Of a DNA stretch of 64,000 nt, positions 34,310-45,261 are shown piece after piece. The position numbers and the translations under genes are program-made. This DNA comes from Notolepis coatsorum (Eukaryota; Chordata; Actinopteri; Aulopiformes; Paralepididae). Location of the stretch: assembly GCA_963971535.1 (NCBI GenBank), contig OZ020585.1:156492915-156556914 (forward strand). Reading direction: 5' to 3'. The stretch's first letter is position 1, and each line of letters opens with the position of its first letter. A model generated the notes under the pieces. That model did not search any database and had not been told where the DNA came from. It saw only the letters and a list, made by a program, of their open reading frames with translations.

Positions 34310-35666
34310 TAGGGGTGCACCGATGTATCGGTCGGGTATCGGTATCGGCCGATAAGTGCCTTGTTGACTGCAATCTGCCTATCGGCCGATAAGCTCGAAT
34401 GTGCCGATGGCAGTAGCCGATAAATATCCATCAATTTGTGTAGTGTCAAGACAAAAAAAAGTTCACTCGCGACCTACCTGCACAACACCGCCCCCGGCCC
34501 CCACACACACACACAAGCTACTGCATCAAAGTTACTACTTATGATTAACAAGGTATTCGTTTTGAGGCATTAACATTATATAGTTAGTGTTACACGTTCA
34601 TAACATCAGCATATTATTTACCCGAACGTAGCAAGCGTTCATACTAGCTCAGTTCCTTCCGTTGCTCACAGAGCCCAGAGTTTTACCCATTCTGCAATCT
34701 GTTAATAACGTTTTCAATCAGACACATGTATAGAAAGGCTTTGTTTTATTATAACATGGCAGTAGCCGATAAATATCCATCAATTTGTGTAGCGTCAAGA
34801 CAAAAAAAAGTTCACTCGCGACCTACCTGCACAACGCCGCCCCCGGCCCACACACACACAAGCTACTGCATCAAAGTTACTACTTATGATTAACAAGGCA
34901 TTCGTTTTGTGGCATTAACATTATATAGTTAGTGTTACACGTTCATAACATCAGCATATTATTTACCCGAACGTAGCAAGCGTTCATACTAGCTCAGTTC
35001 CTTCCGTTGCGCACAGAGCCCTGAGTTTTATCCATTCTGCAATCTGTTAATAACGTTTTCAATCAGACACATGTATAGAAAGGCTTTGTTTTATTATAAC
35101 ATTAGTTGCAGTAAAATCATTATGCCTCATTTAAGTCATCCTGCGGAGCTAAAAGCTAAACGTCAGCCGCGCCGTGTTGTTGTTCTAGAAAACCTCTCGT
35201 CAAAATCAATGGCGGACAAAAGCAGGAGTAAAAAATGCAACACGCTTGCCGATTGGTGGTAACAGCAGAGGAGGGTGCAAGCGGTGTGTGACGTAATTGG
35301 CAGAATCGACTGTCAATCAAAATGTCATTGGTTGAGACAATAGTATCTCGCTGCAGCCCAGCAGGTAGACCATGTTGGGAGAACTAGTATCTAGCTGCAG
35401 CCCTGCAGAACATACTGGGAGAGAGATAGTGCTATTTCTTGATGTTTCCTTTTTTTAAGTAAGTAAAGAGGCCTATGTTAATATCGGTGAGCACAATTTG
35501 TAAGACAAATATACAGTAGTTTCATAAAAAAATAAGAAATTACAAAAAAATATTAATATTTAAAAAATATTAAAAAAAAATATTTTGCCACAAATATCGG
35601 TATCGGCCGATTGTGTTAGTTGAACAATCGGTATCGGTGGCAAATTTTCATATCGGTGCATCCCTA
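34310..35666. mobile_element. Nested hAT-type MITE with internal ~345-bp duplication, TSD ATTATGAC
   Basis: The ends are TAGGGGTGCACCGAT and ATATCGGTGCATCCCTA, flanked by perfect ATTATGAC copies (34302-34309, 35667-35674). The interior holds two near-identical ~345-bp units in tandem, starting 'ggcagtagccgataaatatc' at about 34407 and 34757. Each includes a family A LINE tail remnant ('ccattctgcaatctgttaat'), so that tail was captured before the duplication. Confidence 0.9.
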
Positions 35667-36363
35667 ATTATGACGTCATCCCGATAAACCCGATAACGTT
35701 ATTGATAGCTCCGATAATATATAATACATTTTTTGGTTAAAAGAAATCCGGTGTGGGTGGATTTGGATGAAGGGCGCTTGTTTTTATTATAGCCTCCTCC
35801 CGTTTTGCCAGTACTGAGGTACGACAGATAGCGTGTGGTTTAGGAACAGGGAGTTTTTCACAAATCCAGCGCTCCCTTTCTTGGCTGTGACGTAGTCACG
35901 TTACATTCGGAGGCAGACAGTCGATCTGCCAATTACGTCCCACCGCTTGCACCCACCTCTTCTTCTTACCACCAATCAGAAGCTCTCGTTCGTTTATTTA
36001 CCTCCGGATTGTCAGCCATTACTCTACTCGGCGCTCAGGCTAATAATGTTAGCTCCCCGCCAGCCACATTGACAAGTACCAGCGCTTATACATTACTGGC
36101 AAATGTCTTGTTGCCCATGATGAGAGCAGAGCTGTCTGTACTCGGCAGCACCCGTGTGTGTGTGTGTGTCTGTGTGTGTGTGTGTGCACAGCCCGCTCCT
36201 CGCGCAGGCAGACACCGAGGCAGGAGAGATATAGAAAACGACCAACAAGATTAGTTTGCGACGTTTAAATGCCTCAAAAAAAATCCAGAATTTCTCGAGT
36301 ACCGATAGCAGTACCGATGACGTCGGAGCTTATAAATACTATAAAAAAAAAAGAATTGATCAA

Positions 36364-36394
<31 letters not shown>

Positions 36395-36463
36395 TATACA
36401 TTTAAAAAAAATTATAATACAATAAATATCGGTTATCGTTATCGGCTTGAGGAGCATAAAGTT

Positions 36464-36947
36464 TTTTTTTTGATCCACTTTTTCTCCCATTTTTCTATTT
36501 TTTTCTCCCATCCCAATTTTCGTATCATCCAATTCAACCCTCCCCTGTCACGAACGCTGTTTCTTGCCTCCCACAAGCCGGCTGCAATGTGGACTAAGTC
36601 ATACATAGCACAAGTCCCCTCCGGTACTTGAGGTAACAGCAGTCGCATCTTTTCACCTGCGCAGCTCGATCTCTCAGTGTCGAGGAGTAACGCGTGGGAG
36701 GCTCACGCTGCCCCCGACACTTCCTTATTCTACTGCGCAGGCGCACCAACCGACTTGTAGGAGTCGCTTGTTCACAACGTTCGATCCCCACCCTTCAGTT
36801 TTCCCTCCCCGTAATACGGCCAATGTGTATTACTGCGGACGACCAGCTAAACTGAAAACAATGTGGAGAGCTGGATTCGAACACGCGAATCCTAGCGTCT
36901 CCACACTGGTGGCGAGTGCCTTGCCCACTACACCACCTAGCCGCCCC
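36464..36947 (-). mobile_element. tRNA-derived SINE (~480 bp), 17-bp TSD
   Basis: Perfect TTGAGGAGCATAAAGTT duplications lie at 36447-36463 and 36948-36964. On the minus strand it starts GGGGCGGCTAGGTGGTGTAG, has a B-box-like GTTCGAATCCAG, a long body with 'cctcccacaagccggctgcaatgtgg' on the plus strand, and ends in poly(A). A second copy is at 46097-46547. Confidence 0.9.
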
Positions 36948-37434
36948 TTGAGGAGCATAAAGTTATCGGTATCGGTGTCAAAATCAATATCGTGCATCCC
37001 TAGTTGTTTCATCAACAAATGAGGCAGAACACACAGTGAATGTATCCTTTTTTGTTTATTGCACGTTGTTCTAGCTGCAAACTGTAGAATTGTTTGGCTG
37101 TGAGCAAGGAGGGATGTTATTGTTCAGGCTTCAGGTCAGTTTCCGGTATTAACCCTAAACCCTTCTGGTTGGTTGAAATGGCCTTCATGTTTGAACTACA
37201 TCGCCACCTACTGCTTTGGCATTGTACTACATGTATATGACGTCACTCTGTGCAAGGTTTAAACCAGTCGTGTGGACAGAGTTTTATTTATTTTTTATTA
37301 AAAAAAACAGTGTAAAAAAATACCCGTGATCGTGTGGGCTGGGCCTGAATGTCCATGCTGGGAAACCACGCAATTTGGACCAGCTGGAACAATGTGCAAT
37401 GGAAGAATGGGCCAAAGAGACCTGTGCCATCCTA

Positions 37435-38160
37435 GTAAAGAACTACTCTATTCTTTATACCTGTATCACTGTACATATTAACACTACAACTCTGTACATA
37501 AATCTGATAGCACTATTACTCAGTAGTACTCATTTATATATTTTATATCACCTCCCGCCCCGGAGGCTGCGGCCCTCTGACTCCGGTCTCCTCTCCATCC
37601 CCACCACCAACATGCAGACTGTTGGTCCCAGAGCCTTCTCTGTGGCCGCACCCACCCTCTGGAACTCACTCCCTCCAAATATCTGTAGTGCTACATCCCT
37701 GCACTCCTTCAAATCCTAACTCAAAACCCACCTCTTCACCAAATTTGTAAATGACTGCCTGATTTCCCTTTTTTCTTTCCTTTTGATTATTATTTTGTTG
37801 TTACGTTGTTCCCTGTTTCCCTCCCTTAGCTGCCCCCTTCTGTTAAGCGCCTTGGGTCTCCTGAAAGGCGCTATATACATTTAAGATATTATCATTATTA
37901 CCTGTACATTGTATATTACTGTTGCACTTTACTGTTACATTTGCACTCTGGTTGGAAGCCAAACTTATTTTCATCGTACTGTACTTCTATCTCTTCTATC
38001 TACTGATCCTCGTATCTCTGATCTACTGTATTTTAATGCATTATTAGTTTTAAGGCCTTGAACAGCACTTTGTCAACTTTTAAACATGCTTTATGAATGC
38101 AGTCGACTACTTGACCTTGTGCTGTATGATGACAATACATTTTAATCTAATCTTAACAAC
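37435..38160 (+). mobile_element. LINE 3' tail split by an L2-like LINE end
   Basis: The outer element (37440-37555 and about 37893-38157) reads 'ctgtacataaatctgatagcactattactcag' ... 'acctgtacattgtatattactgttgcac' and ends 'gacaatacattttaatctaatc'. The uninterrupted version is at 39558-39815. The inner plus-strand L2-like insert (about 37555-37890) encodes the C-terminal RT tail: RRLRPSDSGLLSIPTTNMQ, then GPRAFSVAAPTLWNSLP. It ends 'aagcgccttgggtctcctgaaaggcgctat'. Neither is functional. Bases 37271-37434 are unassigned. Confidence 0.72.
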
Positions 38161-38224
38161 AAGGAAACAAGACATTCAAGACAAGTGGAAGTAAATATTA
38201 TGGACATTTCTGACACCAACTTAC

Positions 38225-38305
38225 AAAGGGTGGAGGCATCCCAGAGGGCGGCCCGCCGGGGTAGGGTGGTGCTTGGCTTGGGCCGTTATTAGCCTCTGAT
38301 GAAGA
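38225..38305 (-). CDS. prpf40a: PRPF40A upstream exon (Pro/Gly-rich)
   Basis: An 81-bp (27-codon) phase-0 exon on the minus strand. The acceptor ends ...TTTATGGCAG (38306-38315) after a pyrimidine-rich run. The donor is the strong GTAAGT (38219-38224). The peptide starts SSSEANNGPSQAPPYPGGPP and ends GMPPPF. Joined in frame to the exon at 5344-5484 ([10 protein letters not shown]...) it continues the same Pro/Gly/Met-rich character, as expected for the disordered PRPF40A N terminus. The identification rests mainly on strand, phase, splice sites and composition. An earlier exon with the start codon must lie further upstream (higher coordinates) and was not found. Confidence 0.7.
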
Positions 38306-38684
38306 CTGCCATAAACAAGAGGAAGACCATAGTAAGTTATTATTACTATTGAAACTGATGGTGAAGACACGACTAACCACGCTGTTTGGTTCAACAGCAA
38401 ATCGCTCACAAGTCTTTAACATTCCAACAAGCAAGAAAACATGTATCTACGGTTAGTAGTAGCCTAACTAGTACTCATTCCATTTCAATGTTGTGTTCAA
38501 CTGAAAGTACCACTGGTTACTAGTAATGAATGAAACATATACTCCATCTAAACTCTGGAACGACACGTCCATTGATTGAAGACGTTTTTCTCTTAGGTTA
38601 ATAACAACATGTGTAGATGTATGCATGTTTATCGATAACAACAAGATAACTTCCAACAATCATAATAACTTTATGACGAGCCTC

Positions 38685-38880
38685 CTCCTGCAGGGATTGT
38701 GCTCCAGGACATAGTCTGAGCCATTCATTCCATTATGATGAATTGAAAATGGGGGACCCTGATGTAAACAAGACGAAAGTATTTCTCTGGTCTGCATCCC
38801 CTTAACAATTGTGTGTATTGAGCTGTACTGTACTGTACCCATTCTGCAATCTGTTAATACAATTTTCAATCAATCAATGA
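38685..38880 (+). mobile_element. Family A LINE 3' tail
   Basis: It reads 'tgaattgaaaatgggggaccctgatg', then 'gcatccccttaacaattgtg', then CCCATTCTGCAATCTGTTAAT and a short (AATC)n tail. This is the 3' end of the 12310-15645 family without coding sequence. It lies in the intron upstream of the PRPF40A 81-bp exon. Bases 38316-38684 show nothing else. Confidence 0.75.
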
Positions 38881-39239
38881 TTCCAGTGTGTATGCCGCTA
38901 TTTTAGCCTGATGCTAACTAGCTAACCGGCTAACGCGTGATCCACACACACATGCGGTGACGTTGCTGTTCATTTAACCAGCAGGAGACGAGAATGCGAT
39001 CATAGTCTGAACCAAACTGATTCACGCGGAAACTAATAAAGATGTCTGAATGTATAGTTGACTGAACATATACAGTATTGTTCTGAAATATCCCCACTCA
39101 CCATGTTCACGAGAGGAGAGCGAACAGGCTCTGACACTCCGCAACAACCTGCGCGCTGATTGGTTAGTTTGAAAACACATCCGTAGTGTCATCCTGCGCG
39201 TGTATACTGCGCACATATGCAATAAAACCGACTTGTGTT

Positions 39240-39560
39240 GATTGATTGAAAATTGTATGAACAGATTGCAGAATGGGTACAATACAGTACAGCTCAATAC
39301 ACACAATTGTTAAGGGGATGCAGACCAGAGAAAGACGTTTGTCTTGTTTACATCAGGGTCCCCCATTTTCAATTCATCATAACATATAATGACATACAGG
39401 TAGACAGTACTGTTGCATCTAGACATTTATGACATACCAGATCTAAAAATATACAGTACTGTTTATGTGTACAAAAGGAGTCTGAAAAAAGAGTATATAT
39501 ACATTTGAGGGGGAAGAAACTGTACATTGGAGGTGGTTAGGGTAGGTGGGGGGGGGGGGG
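39240..39560 (-). mobile_element. Family A LINE 3' UTR fragment
   Basis: Starts with the (TTGA)n tail and 'cagattgcagaatgggtacaatac', continues through 'ggggatgcagaccagagaaagacg' and 'catttgagggggaagaaactgtac', and ends in a G-rich tract. It is 3' UTR only. Bases 38881-39239 are unassigned. Confidence 0.75.
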
Positions 39561-39809
39561 CTGTATACCTGGCTGTATCCCTGTAAATATGAATACTACA
39601 ACTCTGTACAAGTATACATCTGATTAGCACTATTACTCAGTGGTACTAATTTATACATTTTATACCCAGTTTAATCACCTGTACATTGTATACAGTTGCA
39701 CTTTTTACTGTTCCATTTGCACTCTGGTTGGATGCCAAACCTCTTTTCATTGTACTCTACTTGTGCTGTATGATGACAATACATTTCAATCGAATATAAA
39801 CTAATCTAA

Positions 39810-39815
<6 letters not shown>
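39558..39815 (+). mobile_element. LINE 3' tail
   Basis: A single uninterrupted copy of the tail seen split at 37440-38157. It ends 'tgacaatacatttcaatcg' and a short (CTAAT)-like repeat. Confidence 0.6.

Positions 39816-39877
<62 letters not shown>
39815..39877. repeat. (AT)n microsatellite
   Basis: A pure (AT)n run of about 60 bp preceded by a short (CT)n. The following bases, 39878-40082, have no recognised content. Confidence 0.9.
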
Positions 39878-39879
<2 letters not shown>

Positions 39880-40082
39880 TTCATTTGTAAACATTTGCAA
39901 GCCATGCAGGCTGATTCCATGACTAAGAAGCTGTTAAACAACAATGTTATTGATTTTTGGAAAGAAGTGAGAGTTCTTAATGACGTCATTACCGTGTACT
40001 GTGGATGGAATTTCTGGAACAGACAATGTTGCTGAGTTATGGCTATAGTATTATAGTACCTTGTTTAATTGCATTAAAAGTG

Positions 40083-40766
40083 ATTTGTATAAATAGAATA
40101 GAATAGAATAGAAATACTTTTATTATCCCGTGGGAAATTTGACACTGCAAATCGCTCAACATTTAAACATTTAGACAGGTCACGAATTAGAATAATAAAA
40201 CAAATCAAATCAAGTTGCCTAGGATAAGAGTAGAGTAAAATAGAATAAAAAAGGAATAAAATATACAGTAAATAAATACAGTAAAATATACTGAGAGGCA
40301 TCATAGCAGCATGGGGGAAGGGGGGGGGGGTATAGTAAAAACAACACAAGCAGTGTAAACAAATAGGTCAATATAATTTGCTATCTAACTAACTGAAATA
40401 TATATTCACAGTATTCACAGTGTCACATAAGGTGCAGTATGCATCAGGTAGTGTTATAATGTATTATCTAACTAACTGAAATATACATTATTCACAGTAT
40501 CACAGTATCCACATAAGGTGCAGTATGCCTAAGGTAGTGTTATTGTCCTCCTTGGGTTCCTATTAGTCCTAGGTCCCCTGTTGTGAAGCCTGGAGGCCGC
40601 TAGTCGAGGCCGCCTGCCACTATGGAGCTGCCACTCTGTGCTCAGTGATGCAGTGAGGCACAGTGATGCATTGTATAGTCTGATGGCTGTTGGAATGAAG
40701 GACTTCCTGTGCCGTTCAGTGCTGCATTTGGGTAGTGTGAGCCTAGCACTGAACATGCTCCTCCTC
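40083..40766 (-). mobile_element. CR1/Rex-type LINE 3' end
   Basis: The plus strand starts with (AATAG)n and 'tacttttattatcccgtgggaaattt', a common fish LINE 3' end. The minus-strand frame 40756-40529 retains the RT C terminus (PKCSTERHRKSFIPTAIRLYN). It is 5' truncated. A ~60-bp unit ('ctatctaactaactgaaatata.attcacag') is duplicated at about 40380 and 40467. Confidence 0.65.
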
Positions 40767-40774
40767 CTATAAAG

Positions 40775-40970
40775 TGGATAATATCAAGAGTAATGACTCA
40801 ATGGTGATTATGTCACATGAGGTGTACCAAGCCATGCACAAGTTATCTGATAACAAAGCAAGTGCAACATGCCAGTTTGAGGACAGCTCCTCTCCTTGCT
40901 ATCAGTTTTACTGGTTTTATGACCCATGGCTCTCTGCCAGACGCAATGCTGTCTGTTTTGTTAGTCGTAC
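40775..40970 (+). pseudogene. LINE reverse transcriptase fragment
   Basis: A plus-strand peptide (SHEVYQAMHKLSDNKAS... then GFMTHGSLPD in the next frame) is the start of a LINE RT domain, the segment before the NYRP motif. It is short, with a frameshift and an internal gap. It abuts the next element at about 40970. Confidence 0.55.
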
Positions 40971-42030
40971 GGCCCCGTCCACACGAACGCTGGGTTTAAT
41001 GTAACCGTGATTGTATGTGCGCAGTTGCACTGTTCGGCCACACACAACCGGGGATTTGCTACACTGCAACCGCGGTCTTTTGAAACCGGTGGCCGGGGTG
41101 GAGTTGTGCGGTTTTGCAGTTGCGTGTGGGCATAGCAACCGAGGTTATTCCCAGTGTTTACAGCAGAGCTGTCGCAATTATTCCCCATGTTCACGGCAGA
41201 CCGCGGGGTAGAGAGATTAGAGCAGAGCCAACTACACCAGTGTTTACAGCAGAGCTGTCCCAAGTAGCGTTATATGAAAATGATTGTAACAAACTTTTGT
41301 TCAAAACGTATCGTCTGTGTTGAAGAGTGTTGTGATCGACTGATGTCTGTTGACGCTCAGAGTAAACATGTAGCTGCAGCTAAACTAAACTCATGTGTTG
41401 TCAAGTTATTGTTATAAGGAACCCAGTCCAGACTGCATCCCCATAACAATTGTTTGTATTGAGCCGTATTGTATTGTACCCATTCTGCAATGTGTTAAAT
41501 AACGTTTGCATCCATTCATTATACTAGCGTTAACGTTACATTATTACGTTAGCATTTAAGCTATATACTATACATAGAGAATGCCATTGACATTAGCATG
41601 TGTAGCTAACAACACCGGAGATCTTTTTTGTGAGACTAAACTATCCGCTCTTGGTGGTAAATTGTGTTGCTGATGGTTTTGTTTCATCAACAAAATGAGA
41701 GGCAGAACACAGTGAATGTATCAGTTTGTTTATTGCAGTTTCTTTCTTTGCTGAAAATATATGTTCCGTTGGCAAAATGATCAATAGGGTCCAGCTGTGC
41801 TTCTAAACGGGAAGTTTACTTCTTCTTCTTCAGTAAATTAATGGCAGATCGCGACCCAACGGGAAGTTTAGTGAGCGTTCAGTCTTTTCTGATTGGTTGA
41901 AATGGCCTTCATGTCTGAACAACATCGCCGCCTACTGCTTTGGCATTGTATTACATTGTACTGAATGTATCGGTTGCTGGGTTCCAGCTCTGCCTGTGAG
42001 TACGCAGTTATACACGGTTGTCCACCGCTA
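40970..42030. mobile_element. Backbone element, largely unfilled copy
   Basis: The left part is shared with 10605-10690 ('ggccccgtccacacgaacgc', 'accgaggttat.cccagtgtttacagcagag'). From about 41385 on it parallels the backbone at 31525-37270 but lacks the TTAA element and hAT MITEs found there. It does carry a family A LINE tail (41420-41520, '...cccattctgcaatgtgttaaataacgtttg'). No coding sequence is present. Bases 42031-42264 are unassigned. Confidence 0.65.
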
Positions 42031-42400
42031 AGCTAAGCATGGCACTGGCCTGTGTATATATGCCTTAAACCTTAAAGGAAATTGCAAACAAATACAGAAG
42101 TCAAAATTCACCAGTTCTTATGTGTTTTATTGATGCTTCTAAACTAACCTTTGATCGTGTTAACCACAGAAAGTTCTTTGTCAAATTGATGATCTTGTGG
42201 TATTTAGTCTGAGTAGCGCTGGTCTCCAGCAGCTTCTTACTATGTTCTGTGTATGGGGTTGAACATGATTGATTGATTGATTGATTGAAATGTTTATTAA
42301 CAGATTGCAGAATGGGTACAGTACAGTACAGCTCAATACATACAATTGTTAAGGGGATGCAGACCAGAGAAAAACTTTCGTCTTGTTTACATCAGGGTCC

Positions 42401-42565
42401 TGTGGAATGACTGACGGAGCTGGTCTGCTTGGGTAAGATCTCCAGCCATATTCTCTATTGTTGTAATGATTTGATTGATCTGGTTAATAAATCTTATTAT
42501 CTGGACCCTCTGAGTGAGCAAGTCATTTGACTCTATTCCTATTTGAATACTATTATTATCCTACA
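42401..42565. mobile_element. Short TG...CA element (solo-LTR-like), TSD GTCC
   Basis: It starts TGTGGAATGACTG and ends TTATCCTACA, flanked by GTCC at 42397-42400 and 42566-42569. It interrupts the family A 3' UTR phrase 'catcagggtcccccatttt' precisely. An AATAAA is present ('gttaataaatc'). At 165 bp it is very short for a solo LTR, so a TRIM-type element is possible. Confidence 0.7.
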
Positions 42566-43553
42566 GTCCCCCATTTTCAATTCATCATATGACACACGAC
42601 ATACAGATAGACAGTACTGCTACATCTATACATTTATGACATACCAGATTTGCAAATACAGTACTGTTTGTGATACAAAAAGTGTCCAGAAAAAGAGTGT
42701 ATATACATTTGACATAGAAATTGTACATTGGAGGAGGTTGGGTAGGTGGGGTGGGGTTGGGTGGGTGGGGCTGTACATTGGAGGTGGGGGGGGTTGGGTA
42801 GGGGGACGACGACACTGTACACTGTACATTGGAATACTGACAAAGCCATACTTGGTCTTTACTGTACAACTGGGTTAGGCCATTTGTAGGGGCCAGTTTC
42901 GAATTGCAGTCTCCCGTAGGTGTTCTTTGAGAGTGTTTTTGAAAGTGGGTAGTGATTCACATTCCTTTACAGCTTTGGGTAGGGCGTTCCACATTGATGT
43001 GGCATAATTGCTAAACGTGTTTAGTCCCTTGTTTGAGCCGAATCTGGGTTTAACATGATTTGTGGAGCTCCCTCTGGTGTTGTGATCGTGGTATTCACTG
43101 ACCTTTGGGAAGTATTTTGACATGTACATGGGTAATTTGGTCGTGTAGTGTATCTTGTAGACCAGGCCCATTGCAAGTTGCTGTACTCTGTCGTCTACTC
43201 TAAGCCATCCTAGGTTGGCAAAGTGGGCAGGGGTGAGGTGGGTTCTAGGAGTCAGGTCAAGCAGTAGTCTGACTAGTTTGTTTTGAGATGTTTGTAATTT
43301 GGTTTTTATGAGGTGCAAGCATAGTCATAGTACCCTTGAATGAGTGCTCCTGCCAGAGTCTTCAGGGTATTCTTGTTTACCAGAGAGGAGATCCTGTACA
43401 AGAATCGAGTTTGTTGGTTGACTTTTTTTTATTACATTGGATGCCATTTTGTCACAGGAAATATTAGCCTCTAGGATGGAACCCAGGTAGGTAATTTCAT
43501 CTTTCCTTGTGATAATATTGTCACCCACTGTAACCGGTCTTGCTGAGTTTGTT

Positions 43554-44092
43554 TCAAGATTCAAGATTCAAGATTCAAGAGTTTTAATTGTCACGGCATA
43601 CAGGTATACAATGAAATGCGGCTGGTCTTGCCCGCGACGATGTGCAATACAGTGGTACAACATATAATAGAATCCAATGAAAATACAGTGGTACAACATA
43701 TTAATAGAATCCAATAAAACAGTGCAATAAACAGGTACATGGTGTGCCATCTCGGTATCTGTACATTAGTATTTACAGAGCATATAGGACATGCTAGTTA
43801 GCTTTAGTAGTGCAATACACTGTTCCTGATGTTATACTACTTTAAGTGGCCTTTCCTCTGGCCATAAGTGTGCGTGTGTGCGGCATGAGTGTTAAAGTGG
43901 CTGCTAGTGTGTGAGCGTGCTCAGCGTGCGTGTCGTGTATGTACTTGTGTGTGGATAGTTCAGTTTCTGTGTCTCTCAATGTTCATTGTTCAAGGCTCTG
44001 ATGGCCTGGGGGAAGAAGCTTAGCCTAAGCCTCTCCGTCTTAGTCTCTAGAATTCGCAGGCGTCTGCCTGACCTCAGCAGCTGGAACAGGCT
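43554..44092 (-). mobile_element. Rex1-like LINE 3' end, TSD GTTTGTT
   Basis: The plus strand starts (TCAAGAT)n and 'catacaggtatacaatgaaatgcgg', matching the 16571 element. It ends in the RT C-terminal region ('ggcctgggggaagaagct'). GTTTGTT flanks it (43547-43553 and 44093-44099). It is 5' truncated. A short minus-strand frame at its end encodes RILETKTER-like RT tail wording. Confidence 0.82.
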
Positions 44093-44633
44093 GTTTGTTA
44101 TTTGAACCGAAGAGAATGGACTCTGTTTTGCCCATGTGTAATGATAGTTTGTTGTCGGCGAGCCATATGCAGATTTTGCCTAGTTCCGAGCTGAGGGTTT
44201 TTTCAACCTGTAACTTGTTCTTGTCAGAGACCAGCAGGGCTGAGTCGTCCGCAAACAGGAACAAGTTGCAGTCACAAGCTGACGACATGTCATTTGCATA
44301 AATTAGGAACAGTAGCGGTCCTAGTATGCTTCCTTGTGGAACACCACAGTTCACTGTGAGGGGGGGGGATAGGGTACCGTTTACCTCCACCATCTGTTCT
44401 CTCCCCTCCAGGTAGGATTGTATCCAGCTCACTAATAAACTATCAAAACCAATTGCTTTTAGCTTGTCAATCAGAATGGTGTGATTGACAGTGTCGAAGG
44501 CCTTTTGTAGGTCCAGCATGACCATGCCGCAGTATTTGCCCGCGTCCACCTCTTGCTTGATGTGGTCGTTCAAATAGAGAAGGCATGTGTCAGTGGAGTG
44601 GGATGTTCTGAAGCCAGATTGTATCAAATACAA

Positions 44634-45095
44634 TGCCAGTAAGAGTGCTGTTTTAATCTGTAGATCCAAAGAGGACAAATGTTTAAAATTTCCTGACTTC
44701 AAATTGTCTGAAAATAATCTTGGGGTCTGTGAAAAGGTAAAATATCCCGGACATTTTATTACAGAACAAATTACAGATAATGATGATATATATACAGGCA
44801 TATACATGCACAAGCGAACACTCTCTCACGCAAGTTTAGTATGTGTACAGATGGAGTGAAAGCGTCTCTGTTCAGAGCATATTGTACACCACTTTATACT
44901 GCACACTTGTGGTCAAGCTACAAAAAAGCAAGTTGGCACACATTACCACTCATCTATGTGGAGACATTGGCACAGCTGTCTATTTGTGGGACATTGATGT
45001 GTATTTCAAGTGAGTGTAATTTTATATAGGTTGTGTATGTTTTATTTTTTATCTGGACCATGAGTTTGTATTAAAGTTTGAATTGAAAAAAAATG
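44634..45095 (+). pseudogene. LINE reverse transcriptase C-terminal fragment
   Basis: A plus-strand peptide in pieces: NASKSAVLICRSKED, FPDFKLSENNLGVCEKVKYP, then in another frame CTDGVKASLFRAYCTPLYTA. This resembles the post-RT thumb region of a fish LINE different from family A. It ends in an A-rich tail near 45095. A deletion and frameshifts make it non-functional. Confidence 0.6.
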
Positions 45096-45261
45096 CCTAC
45101 CTACCAAGAAGACGAAGAAGAAATAGGAGGGGGGGTGTCAAATGCATGATGCAATTTGGGAATAATACAGTAGATTAGATAATAATAATTTGAGTAGATA
45201 TGAAATATTCTGTATATATAATATGGAAGATATGTAAAGCTGTGGTATAAACAGTATGAAC

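Larger units (their letters stand above)
34251..37002. mobile_element. hAT-type MITE hosting a MITE and a SINE, TSD GTTGTTTC
   Basis: The ends TAGGGATGCACGATA and TATCGTGCATCCCTA have perfect GTTGTTTC flanks (34243-34250 and 37003-37010). It contains the MITE 34310-35666 and the SINE 36464-36947. Its own sequence (35675-36446) includes a (GT)n stretch at 36153-36185 and an (AT)n at 36372-36397. The backbone paralogue at about 41685 lacks it. Confidence 0.92.
31525..37270. mobile_element. Backbone element carrying four or more nested insertions
   Basis: Segments of one backbone are scattered here: 31525-31575, 32221-32280, 34147-34250 and 37003-37260. The same backbone is continuous at 41385-41960. 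The inserted elements are a possible MITE at about 31577-32220 (right end CGCCCAGCCCTA), a TTAA element (32281-34146) with its own hAT MITE, and a hAT MITE (34251-37002) with another MITE and a SINE inside. Bases 31370-31524 are unassigned. Confidence 0.7.
42265..44633 (-). mobile_element. Family A LINE B, split by a solo LTR-like element and a Rex1 end
   Basis: A minus-strand family A copy. It has a (TTGA)n tail at 42267, 3' UTR to 42885, RT C-terminal coding 43553-42885 and RT core 44633-44100. The first insertion is at 42401-42565 and the second, a Rex1-like 3' end, at 43554-44092 with GTTTGTT duplicated. The RT core includes KAFDTVNH, GVPQGSILGPLL and FADD. Small deletions break the frame (for example near 43320 and 43540). 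The 5' end stops at 44633 against another LINE. Confidence 0.85.
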
